Made by a program: the position numbers and the translations under genes. Under the pieces are notes generated by a model, which saw only the letters and a list, made by a program, of their open reading frames with translations, was not told the origin of the DNA and searched no databases. From VAZQ01 sp963841105 (lineage in GTDB: Bacteria; Pseudomonadota; Alphaproteobacteria; Rhizobiales; Xanthobacteraceae), in assembly GCA_963841105.1 (NCBI GenBank), contig CAWJCB010000035.1, positions 248,001-312,000 on the forward strand: a stretch of DNA of 64,000 bases, given 5' to 3'. Below, piece after piece: positions 44,809-52,905 of this stretch (positions within the stretch are counted from its first letter, which is position 1; each line of letters starts with the position of its first letter).

Positions 44809-45904
44809 CAACGCCGCGCTGGCGCCGGCCTCGATCCCGGTAAGCGTAATCACCGGCTTTCTCGGCAGTGGCAAGACGACCCTGCTGTCGCGGCTGCTCG
44901 CGGATAAGCGGATGAACAACGCCGCCGTTATCATCAACGAATTCGGCGAGGTTGGCCTGGACCACCAATTACTGAAATCGCCGCGCGAGGACACAATACT
45001 GCTATCGTCCGGCTGCTTGTGCTGCAGCCTACGCGGAGATCTCGTCAATACTCTCAGCGAGCTTTGGAATGACCGCGCGCGTGGCAAAATACCTGCATTC
45101 GACCGCGTGCTGGTGGAAACGACCGGTCTCGCAGATCCGGCGCCGGTGCTGCTCACGGTGACCGCAGAGGAGCGATTATCGGAGGTGTTTCATGTCGAGC
45201 GCGTCATCACGACCGCCGATGCCGTGCATGGCTTTAGCCAGCTCGAGAGCCAACCGGAGGCCGTCAAGCAGGCTTGCGTCGCCGACGTGCTCTTGCTGAC
45301 GAAGACGGATATTGCCGACGGTGTCCAGCTAGGCGCGCTACGGGCACGGTTGCATGGGCTCAACCCAGTGGCGATCGCGTGGGATGTGGTGCATGGTGCG
45401 ATCGATCCGGACATTCTATTCAACTTCGCACAGCCGGGCGCCGCGCGCGCCCGCGATTTCAGCAACCTGCTGGCGCAGGTGGAGAGTGCGCACCAAGTTG
45501 GGCCTGGCCATCGCCATTCCTCCAGAATCCATGACGGCATCAGTTCGTTCGCGGTTGTCATCGAGGACGCGATCACTTTCCATGGCTTGCAAATCTGGAT
45601 GGGCCTTCTCGGCGAGATGAAGGGCCCGAACCTCCTTCGCATCAAGGGCATCGTGAACGTGGCTGGACGCCCCATCGTGATCCAGGCGGTCCAGCACATG
45701 TTTCACCCGTTGAGCGAGTTGCCGGAATGGCCGGACGAAGACCACCGCTCGCGCATCGTTTTCATCACCCGTGACATATCGCGCGAACAGATCGAGCAGA
45801 CCCTCAGCGTGCTGTCGCTTGAGATACCGGCACAGAGGCATGAGATGGCAATCGATCCAAACGCGTTTCGCCAGTTCGTCGCCGCCGCCAGTAAATTCCG
45901 TTGA
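44798..45904 (+). CDS. G3E-family GTPase, COG0523/CobW-like metallochaperone
   Basis: 368 residues. Walker A GFLGSGKTT at residues about 20-28, the metal-binding GCLCCSLRGD (CxCC) near residue 70, switch region NEFGEVGLDH, VETTGLADPAPV, and the G4 motif LLLTKTDIAD. The C-terminal CobW_C domain (ITFHGLQIWMGLLGEMKGPN) is present and a His-rich linker (GPGHRHSS) separates the two. COG0523 proteins load metal, often zinc or cobalt, into a client enzyme using GTP. Its place between a dehydrogenase and an amidohydrolase gene, in a locus with an M20 zinc enzyme, suggests one of those hydrolases is the client. Confidence 0.9.
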   Translation: MVSDNAALAPASIPVSVITGFLGSGKTTLLSRLLADKRMNNAAVIINEFGEVGLDHQLLKSPREDTILLSSGCLCCSLRGDLVNTLSELWNDRARGKIPAFDRVLVETTGLADPAPVLLTVTAEERLSEVFHVERVITTADAVHGFSQLESQPEAVKQACVADVLLLTKTDIADGVQLGALRARLHGLNPVAIAWDVVHGAIDPDILFNFAQPGAARARDFSNLLAQVESAHQVGPGHRHSSRIHDGISSFAVVIEDAITFHGLQIWMGLLGEMKGPNLLRIKGIVNVAGRPIVIQAVQHMFHPLSELPEWPDEDHRSRIVFITRDISREQIEQTLSVLSLEIPAQRHEMAIDPNAFRQFVAAASKFR

Positions 45905-46074
45905 ATCCCAGGGATCAAGCCAAGTGACCGGAAAGGAAAATCAGTTGCACGCACGAACACTCATCAACGATGTTCTGCGGCTTCGGCCCATCCATATCGG
46001 CTCGATCGTTGCCCGCGGCAAAACGGGCCGTTCCGTCCCACTTTTGGTTTGCAATTCAGTCGAGGGATCGAGCC

Positions 46075-47400
46075 ATGGCAACGACGAAACAGATCGCAAT
46101 TAGAGGCAAGACACTTATCGACGGCAACGGCGGTGCTCCGATCGCCGATCCGATCGTTTTGCTTGACGGAAAGCGAATCGCAGCCGTCGGTTCTAAGGAT
46201 CAGGTCAAAGTTCCGAATGGCGTCCAGGTGGTGGATGCGGGCAATTGCACGCTGATGCCCGGCATGATGGATCTGCACATCCATCTCTCGATGTTCAACA
46301 ATCGGACTTTCAAAAATTATCGCGTCGCACAGTGGGAAGTGACGCCGCATTTGCAGCAAATGTATGCCTTTTTCCACTCGCAGCTTTGCTTTGAAATGGG
46401 ATTCACAACGCTGCGCGATCTTGGCTTGCAAAGTACGCGCGGCCTGCTGACCCAGGAAATGTGCGCGGTGCGCGATGCCATCAATGCCGGCGTTCTGGCA
46501 GGCCCGCGCCTCCTGGTCGCCGGGTTCACTTACATGACCGGCTCGCACCTCGAATTGATCTTCCCACGCGCCGCGGAGCGTCACGGATTTCAAAGCGCCG
46601 ACGGTCCTTGGGAGCTCCGCAAGCTCGCTCGCCTCAATCTTCGCCATGGAGTTGATGTTATCAAGACCTGCGCCTCCGGCGGGGGCGGCACCGACAAAGA
46701 GGAGCCGGACGTTCGAAACCTGACGCAGGAGGAGCTCGACGCCATCGTGGATGAGGCGCATGCCCTGCATAAGCATGCCGCCGTGCATTGTTTCACGCCT
46801 GGTGCGCATCGGATGGCGATAAAATCCGGTTGCGACACAATCGAGCATATGGTGTTTCACGATGATGATTCACTCGAAAAGATTCTCGACTCTAAAGTCT
46901 GGATGACGCCGACGTTGGCGCATCGTACTGACCATGCCATTGAAATCCGCCGCGAGATCGGCACGCCGGAATTTACGCTCACTAAAATGAAAACGATCCA
47001 GCCCAATTGCTTCGCGACGTTCCAGCGCTTCTACAAAGCGGGTGTCAATATTGCAATGGGAACAGACATGGGGTTTGAGCCGGGTATGGGGACTAACGCA
47101 TTCGAACTGGAGATCTACGTCGGGCTTGGCATGACGCCGATGGACGCGATTTTGACCGCCACTCGCAACGCCGCCAAGGCGCTCAAATTGGATCACGAGC
47201 TCGGCACGATCGAAGCCGGTAAGTTTGGCGACATCGTCGCAGTGGATGGCGATCCGCTCAAGGACATCCGTATTTTGCAGGAGCGCAAGCGAATTCAGCT
47301 CGTTATAAAGGAGGGCGAGGTCTATATCGACCGGCGGCCGGGCTTCTCCCGCGAGATCGTCCACTCAGAACCGGATCGCTGGCGCAAGATCGACGCGTGA
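46075..47400 (+). CDS. Metal-dependent amidohydrolase (imidazolonepropionase/Xaa-Pro dipeptidase-like)
   Basis: 441 residues. Typical flanking beta-sandwich at both ends and the TIM-barrel metal motifs in order: HxH in GMMDLHIHLSMF, lysine in GVDVIKTCASGGGG, histidines in KHAAVHCFTPGAHR and CDTIEHMVFHDD, aspartate in IAMGTDMGFEPG. The subgroup hydrolyses cyclic amides, dipeptides or carbamates. The ATG at 46075 follows GAGGGATCGAGCC and begins the conserved domain. It is 170 bases after the GTPase gene and is probably the last gene of the plus-strand arm. No signal peptide, so cytosolic. Confidence 0.9.
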   Translation: MATTKQIAIRGKTLIDGNGGAPIADPIVLLDGKRIAAVGSKDQVKVPNGVQVVDAGNCTLMPGMMDLHIHLSMFNNRTFKNYRVAQWEVTPHLQQMYAFFHSQLCFEMGFTTLRDLGLQSTRGLLTQEMCAVRDAINAGVLAGPRLLVAGFTYMTGSHLELIFPRAAERHGFQSADGPWELRKLARLNLRHGVDVIKTCASGGGGTDKEEPDVRNLTQEELDAIVDEAHALHKHAAVHCFTPGAHRMAIKSGCDTIEHMVFHDDDSLEKILDSKVWMTPTLAHRTDHAIEIRREIGTPEFTLTKMKTIQPNCFATFQRFYKAGVNIAMGTDMGFEPGMGTNAFELEIYVGLGMTPMDAILTATRNAAKALKLDHELGTIEAGKFGDIVAVDGDPLKDIRILQERKRIQLVIKEGEVYIDRRPGFSREIVHSEPDRWRKIDA

Positions 47401-47559
47401 GTTTCGGACCAGCGACTTATAGTTCGCGGGTTAGCGGTCCGATGATGGCGAAGCGCATGATTGAAGTGGGGCGTGCCTGGCGAGGATACTGCCGATGCGA
47501 GAACTCGTTCCGCACGAATTGTGAGTGCCGCGTTGTGTGATTTACGGCTGCTCCCAGCC

Positions 47560-49434
47560 CTAAGACGCGCGCACGAGCGCGCCGGTGAGCAGGGCGGCAT
47601 AGACATGGTCCATCAAACGCGCCGGCCGCTCGAAGCCCATGCGGGCGAGGCATTGCCGCGTTTGCGCCGACGGGGGGGATGAAAAAAAGCCCGCGATAAT
47701 CAGTCCGGCAAGCTCCAGGGGCGAGGACGTGCGCAGACGCGCAAGCGCCGGCAGCAACTGCTGCTCGACCAGCGTGAAATCCGTACCGAACGGAAAGGGC
47801 GGCAGCAGCCCCTTGTCGCGCGCCGGCGCAAGCGCGCGGGCAATGCGCGCAGGCGTATTGTCGCGGCATCCCCGCGGCAGCTCGAAGGTCGCCTCGATCT
47901 TTCCGGCGTCCTTTGCGCGCGCCAGCAAATCGCCCTGAAAGCGGGAATCGGCAACGGCCAGCATGGCTGCGATCACGTCGCGATCGGTCTTTCCGCGCAG
48001 ATCGGCTATGCCGTATTCCGTCACCACGATATCGCGCAAATGCCGTGGGATAGTCGTGTGCCCATAGTTCCAGCGGATGTTGGAGGTCACGCGGCCTCCC
48101 GCGGCGCGCGTCGCCGGCAGCAGGATGATGGAGCGCGCGTCTGCAAGCGCGAAGCTCTGGGCGACAAAATTGTATTGGCCGCCAACCCCGCTCACCACCC
48201 GGCCGTCCTCCAGCGCATCCGAGATCACGGCGCCGAGCAAGGTGGCCATCATGGCGTTGTTGATGAAGCGCGCCTTGACGCGCGCCCGGCGCTTGGGCAA
48301 CTCATCGCCATAAAGCTCGTTGACAAACGAGACCGACGTCATGCGCAGCCTTGCAAGCTCCGCCGCGGGCAGCTCCCGCAGCCGGCGATAGAAGCTGCGC
48401 GAGCCCAGGAAGAACGCCGCCGCGATCAGCGTGCCGTCTACTTCGCGCTTGAGAATACCGGCTTGCCGCAGGTCGAGAAAACCCTCCACCAGCATCTCAC
48501 TCACGCCATGCAGGCCAACGCTGAAAGGCGCGCTCTCGCGCAATCCCGAGGGCGCACTCTCGGCCGGATCGAGGTGCGCGAGGAGCCGCAGGAACTCGGA
48601 ATTGCTCTGATGCCGCAGGATGAGCGCCTGCGTCACGGCGTCGCCCATCATTCCAATTCCGAGCTGCAGGGTACCGCCGTCGGCAACGGTGCGCGCAGCG
48701 TTGAGACCGGCGGCATATTCGGCAAGCCCGATCGGCTCGCGCGGAGGTCCGAACAAGGGAAAGTCGGTCTCGGCACTCTCCAATACCAGATCAAGCTCGC
48801 CGGCGGAGATATCCGCGTCGCCCGGCATGAACGGCAGCTCGGAATTGACCTGCCCGACCATCAGAAAGTCGGCCTCCCCCCGCGCGCGCGCCGCGAGCGC
48901 ATCAAGCGTGAGATCGGGATTGCAGCTCAGGCTGAATCGGTTTTCGCCTTCGCGCTCCCGCTTTGCCACGAGTTGCGCGAGGACGTTGACGCCGCGGCCG
49001 ACCAGATAGCTCAGCGCATGGGTGTAGTTGGCGCAGATGCAATCGCGTTGCGAGGCGGCGACGCTGAGCCTCGTTCCCGCCTGGAAGAAGAACTCATCGA
49101 CCCGCACATTGCGCGGCAGGGCGCCTGCATGCAGTGCCAGCGCATAGGCGAGATCGGGATAGCCGCCGAACAGCCGCTCCGACAACGGCGCAATGAATCG
49201 GCGCTCGAGGACGGATTTGCCGCGGGGCTTCTCCAGCGTCAGGGCGGTGAAGATGCGCAGCTCGATCGAGGGATCGGCCGCCGCGCGGGCAAAGAGCGCA
49301 TTGGCGACGTGGTTGGCCTTTCCGAGACCCAGCGGCAGCGCCAGCACGACGGTCTTGCCAACGCGGGCGATAATCGCTTCGACCAGACGATCAACGTGCT
49401 CGAATGCGAGGGGACCGCCGTGGCGGTGCATCAT
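47560..49434 (-). CDS. Acetyl-CoA hydrolase/transferase family protein
   Basis: 624 residues, longer than the usual 430-500. The N-terminal CoA-transferase half has VGKTVVLALPLGLGKANHVA and LFGGYPDLAYALAL. The C-terminal AcetylCoA_hyd_C half has VSGVGGQYNFVAQ, TSNIRWNYGHTTIPRHLRDI and VTEYGIADLRGKTDRDVIAA. Class I enzymes use a glutamyl-CoA thioester to move CoA between acyl-CoA and a carboxylate, or hydrolyse it. Its start overlaps the stop of the FadJ-like gene by four bases, so it is the last gene of the beta-oxidation operon and could recycle CoA from acetyl-CoA or move CoA to a fatty acid. Confidence 0.88.
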   Translation of the reverse strand: MMHRHGGPLAFEHVDRLVEAIIARVGKTVVLALPLGLGKANHVANALFARAAADPSIELRIFTALTLEKPRGKSVLERRFIAPLSERLFGGYPDLAYALALHAGALPRNVRVDEFFFQAGTRLSVAASQRDCICANYTHALSYLVGRGVNVLAQLVAKREREGENRFSLSCNPDLTLDALAARARGEADFLMVGQVNSELPFMPGDADISAGELDLVLESAETDFPLFGPPREPIGLAEYAAGLNAARTVADGGTLQLGIGMMGDAVTQALILRHQSNSEFLRLLAHLDPAESAPSGLRESAPFSVGLHGVSEMLVEGFLDLRQAGILKREVDGTLIAAAFFLGSRSFYRRLRELPAAELARLRMTSVSFVNELYGDELPKRRARVKARFINNAMMATLLGAVISDALEDGRVVSGVGGQYNFVAQSFALADARSIILLPATRAAGGRVTSNIRWNYGHTTIPRHLRDIVVTEYGIADLRGKTDRDVIAAMLAVADSRFQGDLLARAKDAGKIEATFELPRGCRDNTPARIARALAPARDKGLLPPFPFGTDFTLVEQQLLPALARLRTSSPLELAGLIIAGFFSSPPSAQTRQCLARMGFERPARLMDHVYAALLTGALVRAS

Positions 49435-51575
49435 GTCAGGCGATCCCAGCCCGCATCGGGCCGGAAGCGATCGCCATGGCGTTGCGCCAGCCGATCGAGC
49501 TCGCCGCGGATGTTCTGCGCGCCGCGCGCTCTGGCGTAGTGCATCGGTCCACCGCGGAACGGGGCAAACCCGGTGGCGAAGATCATGGCGCCGTCGATCG
49601 TATCCTCATCTGCCACGACGCCCTCGCGCAGACAGGTGACGCAGACATCGAGCATCGGCAGGATCAGACGATCGGCCATGTCGCTCGTCGGCGCCGGCGC
49701 TCCCTCCTTGACCGCGGCGCCGTTCTTCCAGGTGTAAAAGCCCCTGCCGGTCTTGCGGCCGAGATCGCCCGAGTCGATCTTGTTGCGCAGCATCTGTGAA
49801 AGGTCAGGCATCGGCCTGTCCAGACTTGCTTTGAGCATCTCTGCGACGTGCAGGCAGATATCGAGGCCGACCTGATCGGCGAGCTCGATCGGCCCCATGG
49901 GCATGCCAAAGCGTTCGGCAGCGGCGTCGATGGTCTCGCGCTTCGTCCCCTCGCCGAGCATGATCATGGCTTCGAGCATGTAGGGCGTGAGCGCGCGGTT
50001 GACCAAGAAGCCCGGCGCGCTCTTCACCGGCGCGGGCAGCCGATCGATGCGGCCGAGGAATGCGCGCGCCCTGGCCAGCACATGAGGCGCGACCTGATCG
50101 TGGCTGACCACCTCGACCAGCTGCATGCGCGACACCGGATTGAAGAAGTGCATGCCGACCAGGTGGTCGGGCCGCTGCAACTCTGCCCGCAGCTGCTCGA
50201 GCGGTATGCTCGATGTGTTGGTGGCTAGAATTGCCCCCGGCCGCATCCGCGGCTCGGTCGCAGCATAGACCTTGCGCTTGAGCTCCAGCGTCTCCGGCAC
50301 CGCCTCGATGACGAGGTCGGCGGAACGCACGCCCTCGCCGGAGAGGTCCGGGATCAGCCGATCGAGCGCGTCGCGCGTGTCGATGCGCTTGTGGCCCATC
50401 TTGCCGAACAGGTCCGTCGCACGCGCCATGGCGTTACCGAGCGGCTCTGGTTTCATGTCGGCAAGCGTGACCGTGAATCCGTGCCACGCGCACCAGGCGG
50501 CGATGTCGCCGCCCATGGCGCCGGCGCCGATGACGTGCACGCGGCGTCCGGACCAGTCGCCGTCGGCCATGGCCTTGAGCTTTTCCCGCAGGAAGAAAAC
50601 CCGCACCAGATTTCGCGATGTATCGCTGACGAGAAGCCGCGCGAAAGATGCGATCTCGGCCTCCTGCATCGCGCTTGCATCGCCGCCGTGGTTCTCCCAG
50701 AGATCGATGAGGGCGTGCGGCGCGGGGTAATGCTCGATCGGCGCTTTTTTTTCGGTTTGTGCGCGCATGCGCGTGGCGGCAAGCTTGCGGGCGGGCGTGC
50801 TGTTGAGAACCTGGATCAGCATGCCGCCGCGCCGGGTCTTGAGCTTGCCAGTGATCGCGGCGCTGGCGGCTGCCTCGACGTGCCGCTCGGGCACGACCGC
50901 GTTGACGAGACCCAGAGACTTGGCCCGGCCGGCGCGCACATTGCGTCCGGTGAGCATCACGGTCATCGCCTCGACCGGATTGATCAGGCGCGGCAGGCGT
51001 ACCGTCCCGCCGAGACCGGGATGCAGGCCGAGCATCACTTCCGGCAATCCGAGCCGCGCATCCTCGACCGCGATGCGATAGTCGCAGGCGAGCGCGAGCT
51101 CGAGGCCGCCGCCGAGGCAATAGCCGTGAATGACGGCGACGATCGGCACGGTCAGCCGGTCAACGCGATCGATCACGGCGTGCGCCTGCCGCAGACGCGC
51201 CTCGGCCGTGCTCGCGTCGGTCATCCCGCCGAATTCCCCGATGTCGGCTCCGGCGATGAACCCGCTTTTCTTGGCGGAACGCAGAACCACGCCTCGCGGC
51301 GGCTCGCGCTCGATGCGCGTGAGCACTTCGTTGAGCTCGACCAGCACCTCTCCACTGAGCGTGTTGGCGCTGGCGCCGGCCTTGTCCAGAATAAGCCACG
51401 CGACGTTGTTGGCGTCTTTCACAAGCTTCCAGTGACGCCAAGAATCAAGCCAGGAGCCGCGCCAAGAATCGCTCGAAGAATCGCCCGCAGCAGCGCTCGT
51501 GGCCGGTTGCTCCCCGCGCGACAGCGGACCAAGCTCGATATTGCGCGGAGCGAGAACGTCCCAGACCTTTCCCAT
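49431..51575 (-). CDS. fadJ: Enoyl-CoA hydratase / 3-hydroxyacyl-CoA dehydrogenase, FadJ/FadB-type
   Basis: 714 residues. After an unusual N-terminus with a Ser/Trp stretch (DSSSDSWRGSWLDSWRHW), residues about 50-240 are the crotonase domain (SGFIAGADIGEFGGM, HGYCLGGGLELALACDYRIA, LPEVMLGLHPGLGGTVRLPR with the catalytic glutamates). Residues about 340-640 are the dehydrogenase (RRVHVIGAGAMGGDIAAW, ILATNTSSIPLEQL, HLVGMHFFNPVSRM). It performs the hydration and NAD-dependent oxidation steps of beta-oxidation. It follows the thiolase gene by ten bases and overlaps the CoA hydrolase gene. Confidence 0.93.
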   Translation of the reverse strand: MGKVWDVLAPRNIELGPLSRGEQPATSAAAGDSSSDSWRGSWLDSWRHWKLVKDANNVAWLILDKAGASANTLSGEVLVELNEVLTRIEREPPRGVVLRSAKKSGFIAGADIGEFGGMTDASTAEARLRQAHAVIDRVDRLTVPIVAVIHGYCLGGGLELALACDYRIAVEDARLGLPEVMLGLHPGLGGTVRLPRLINPVEAMTVMLTGRNVRAGRAKSLGLVNAVVPERHVEAAASAAITGKLKTRRGGMLIQVLNSTPARKLAATRMRAQTEKKAPIEHYPAPHALIDLWENHGGDASAMQEAEIASFARLLVSDTSRNLVRVFFLREKLKAMADGDWSGRRVHVIGAGAMGGDIAAWCAWHGFTVTLADMKPEPLGNAMARATDLFGKMGHKRIDTRDALDRLIPDLSGEGVRSADLVIEAVPETLELKRKVYAATEPRMRPGAILATNTSSIPLEQLRAELQRPDHLVGMHFFNPVSRMQLVEVVSHDQVAPHVLARARAFLGRIDRLPAPVKSAPGFLVNRALTPYMLEAMIMLGEGTKRETIDAAAERFGMPMGPIELADQVGLDICLHVAEMLKASLDRPMPDLSQMLRNKIDSGDLGRKTGRGFYTWKNGAAVKEGAPAPTSDMADRLILPMLDVCVTCLREGVVADEDTIDGAMIFATGFAPFRGGPMHYARARGAQNIRGELDRLAQRHGDRFRPDAGWDRLT

Positions 51576-51585
51576 GCGCGCCGTC

Positions 51586-52905
51586 CTACACCGTCTCGAT
51601 CAGCATGGCTCCGCCCTGCCCGCCACCAATGCATTCGGTGGCGATGCCTTGCCTGATGCCGAGCCGTTTCATTGCGTTGATCAGATGCAGCACGATGCGG
51701 TTACCGCTCGCCCCGACGGGATGGCCCAGCCCGATCGCGCCGCCATCGACGTTGAGCTTGTCGCGATCGATGCGCCCGGCGGCGCCGTCGAGATGAAGCA
51801 GCGTACGGCAGAAGGTCGCATCTTCCCAGGCGCGCAGGCAGGCCAGCACCTGCGCCGCAAACGCCTCGTTGATCTCCCACAGGCCGATGTCGCCAAGCGC
51901 AAGGCCATGGCGGCGCAGGATTGCCGTCGCGCACAGCACCGGCCCCAATCCCATGATCGAGGGGTCGAGCGCCGACCACTCGCTGTCCACGATCACCGCG
52001 CGCGGTGTGAGATGATGGTCCTTCACCGCCTTTTCCGAGGCGAGGATCACCCAAGAGGCGCCATCGGTGATCTGCGAGCTGTTGCCGGCAGTGACCTTGC
52101 CCCACGGGCGCTCGAAGGCTGGCTTGAGCTGCGCGAGCTTCTCGACCGTGGTGTCCGCACGCACGCCATCGTCGTGATCATAGACCTTGCCGTCGCGAGC
52201 AAATGCAGGCTCGAGCTCACCGCCGAACCATCCTTCCTTCTCCGCGCGGGAGAGCCGCTGTTGACTCTCCACCGCGTAGCGATCGGCGTCCGTGCGCGTG
52301 ACATTGAAGAGCTGAGCCAGGATCTCGGCGGTCTGCCCCATGTTGAGGTCAACCAGGGGATCCGTCAGTCCGCGCTCCAGCCCGATGATGGGACGCAGGA
52401 ATGATGGGCGGAAGCCGAAGAGCGCCACTACTCGCGACCAGGCGTCCCGCGCGCCGAATAGACGCGCGTACCAATCGACCGCCGCACGGCGAAACAGGAG
52501 AGGCGAGTGGCTCAGCGCATCGGTGCCGCCCGCCAGAATAAGGTCGCTGTGGCCGGAACGAATATACTGGTACGCGGTGTCGATCGATTGCATCCCGGAG
52601 CCGCAATTGATCTGCACTGTGAAAGCCGTCATCTCGTCGCCCATGCCGAGACGCAACGCGGCGACACGCGCGGGATTCATCTCGTCGGCGATCACGCTGA
52701 CGCAGCCGAGGATCACCTCGTCGAAAGCATCAGGAGCAAACGGCTGGCGCAAAAGCAGCGGACGGCCACAAGCAACGGCGAGATCTACCGGCGTGAACGG
52801 GCCCGGCCTGCCGCGCGCGCGGATGAAGGGCGTGCGGGCGCCATCGACAATGAAGACCGGTCGCGCGTCTATTCCGCGGCCGCTGGTCGGAGCATCGGTT
52901 GTGAT
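51586..52905 (-). CDS. fadI: Acetyl-CoA acetyltransferase (3-ketoacyl-CoA thiolase), FadI-type
   Basis: 439 residues if begun at 52905. N-terminal block RPVFIVDGARTPFIRARG, active-site Cys in QINCGSGMQSIDTAY, LWEINEAFAAQVLA, and the C-terminal NVDGGAIGLGHPVGASGNR and ECIGGGQGGAML with the second catalytic His and Cys. Thiolytic release of acetyl-CoA. The codon where the family N-terminus begins is ATC (52905-52903), with GGGAG eight bases before it; an ATG there would be ideal. Otherwise only a TTG at 52752 is usable, which would remove the conserved N-terminal strand. So either an ATG-to-ATC sequence error or a rare start. Overlaps the acyl-CoA dehydrogenase 3' end by 37 bases. Confidence 0.9.
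   Translation of the reverse strand: MTTDAPTSGRGIDARPVFIVDGARTPFIRARGRPGPFTPVDLAVACGRPLLLRQPFAPDAFDEVILGCVSVIADEMNPARVAALRLGMGDEMTAFTVQINCGSGMQSIDTAYQYIRSGHSDLILAGGTDALSHSPLLFRRAAVDWYARLFGARDAWSRVVALFGFRPSFLRPIIGLERGLTDPLVDLNMGQTAEILAQLFNVTRTDADRYAVESQQRLSRAEKEGWFGGELEPAFARDGKVYDHDDGVRADTTVEKLAQLKPAFERPWGKVTAGNSSQITDGASWVILASEKAVKDHHLTPRAVIVDSEWSALDPSIMGLGPVLCATAILRRHGLALGDIGLWEINEAFAAQVLACLRAWEDATFCRTLLHLDGAAGRIDRDKLNVDGGAIGLGHPVGASGNRIVLHLINAMKRLGIRQGIATECIGGGQGGAMLIETV

Noticed and set aside
48040..49539. 499-codon open frame on the plus strand
   Set aside because: Antisense to the acetyl-CoA hydrolase gene, whose family motifs are clear; composition of the plus frame is Arg/Gln/His noise.
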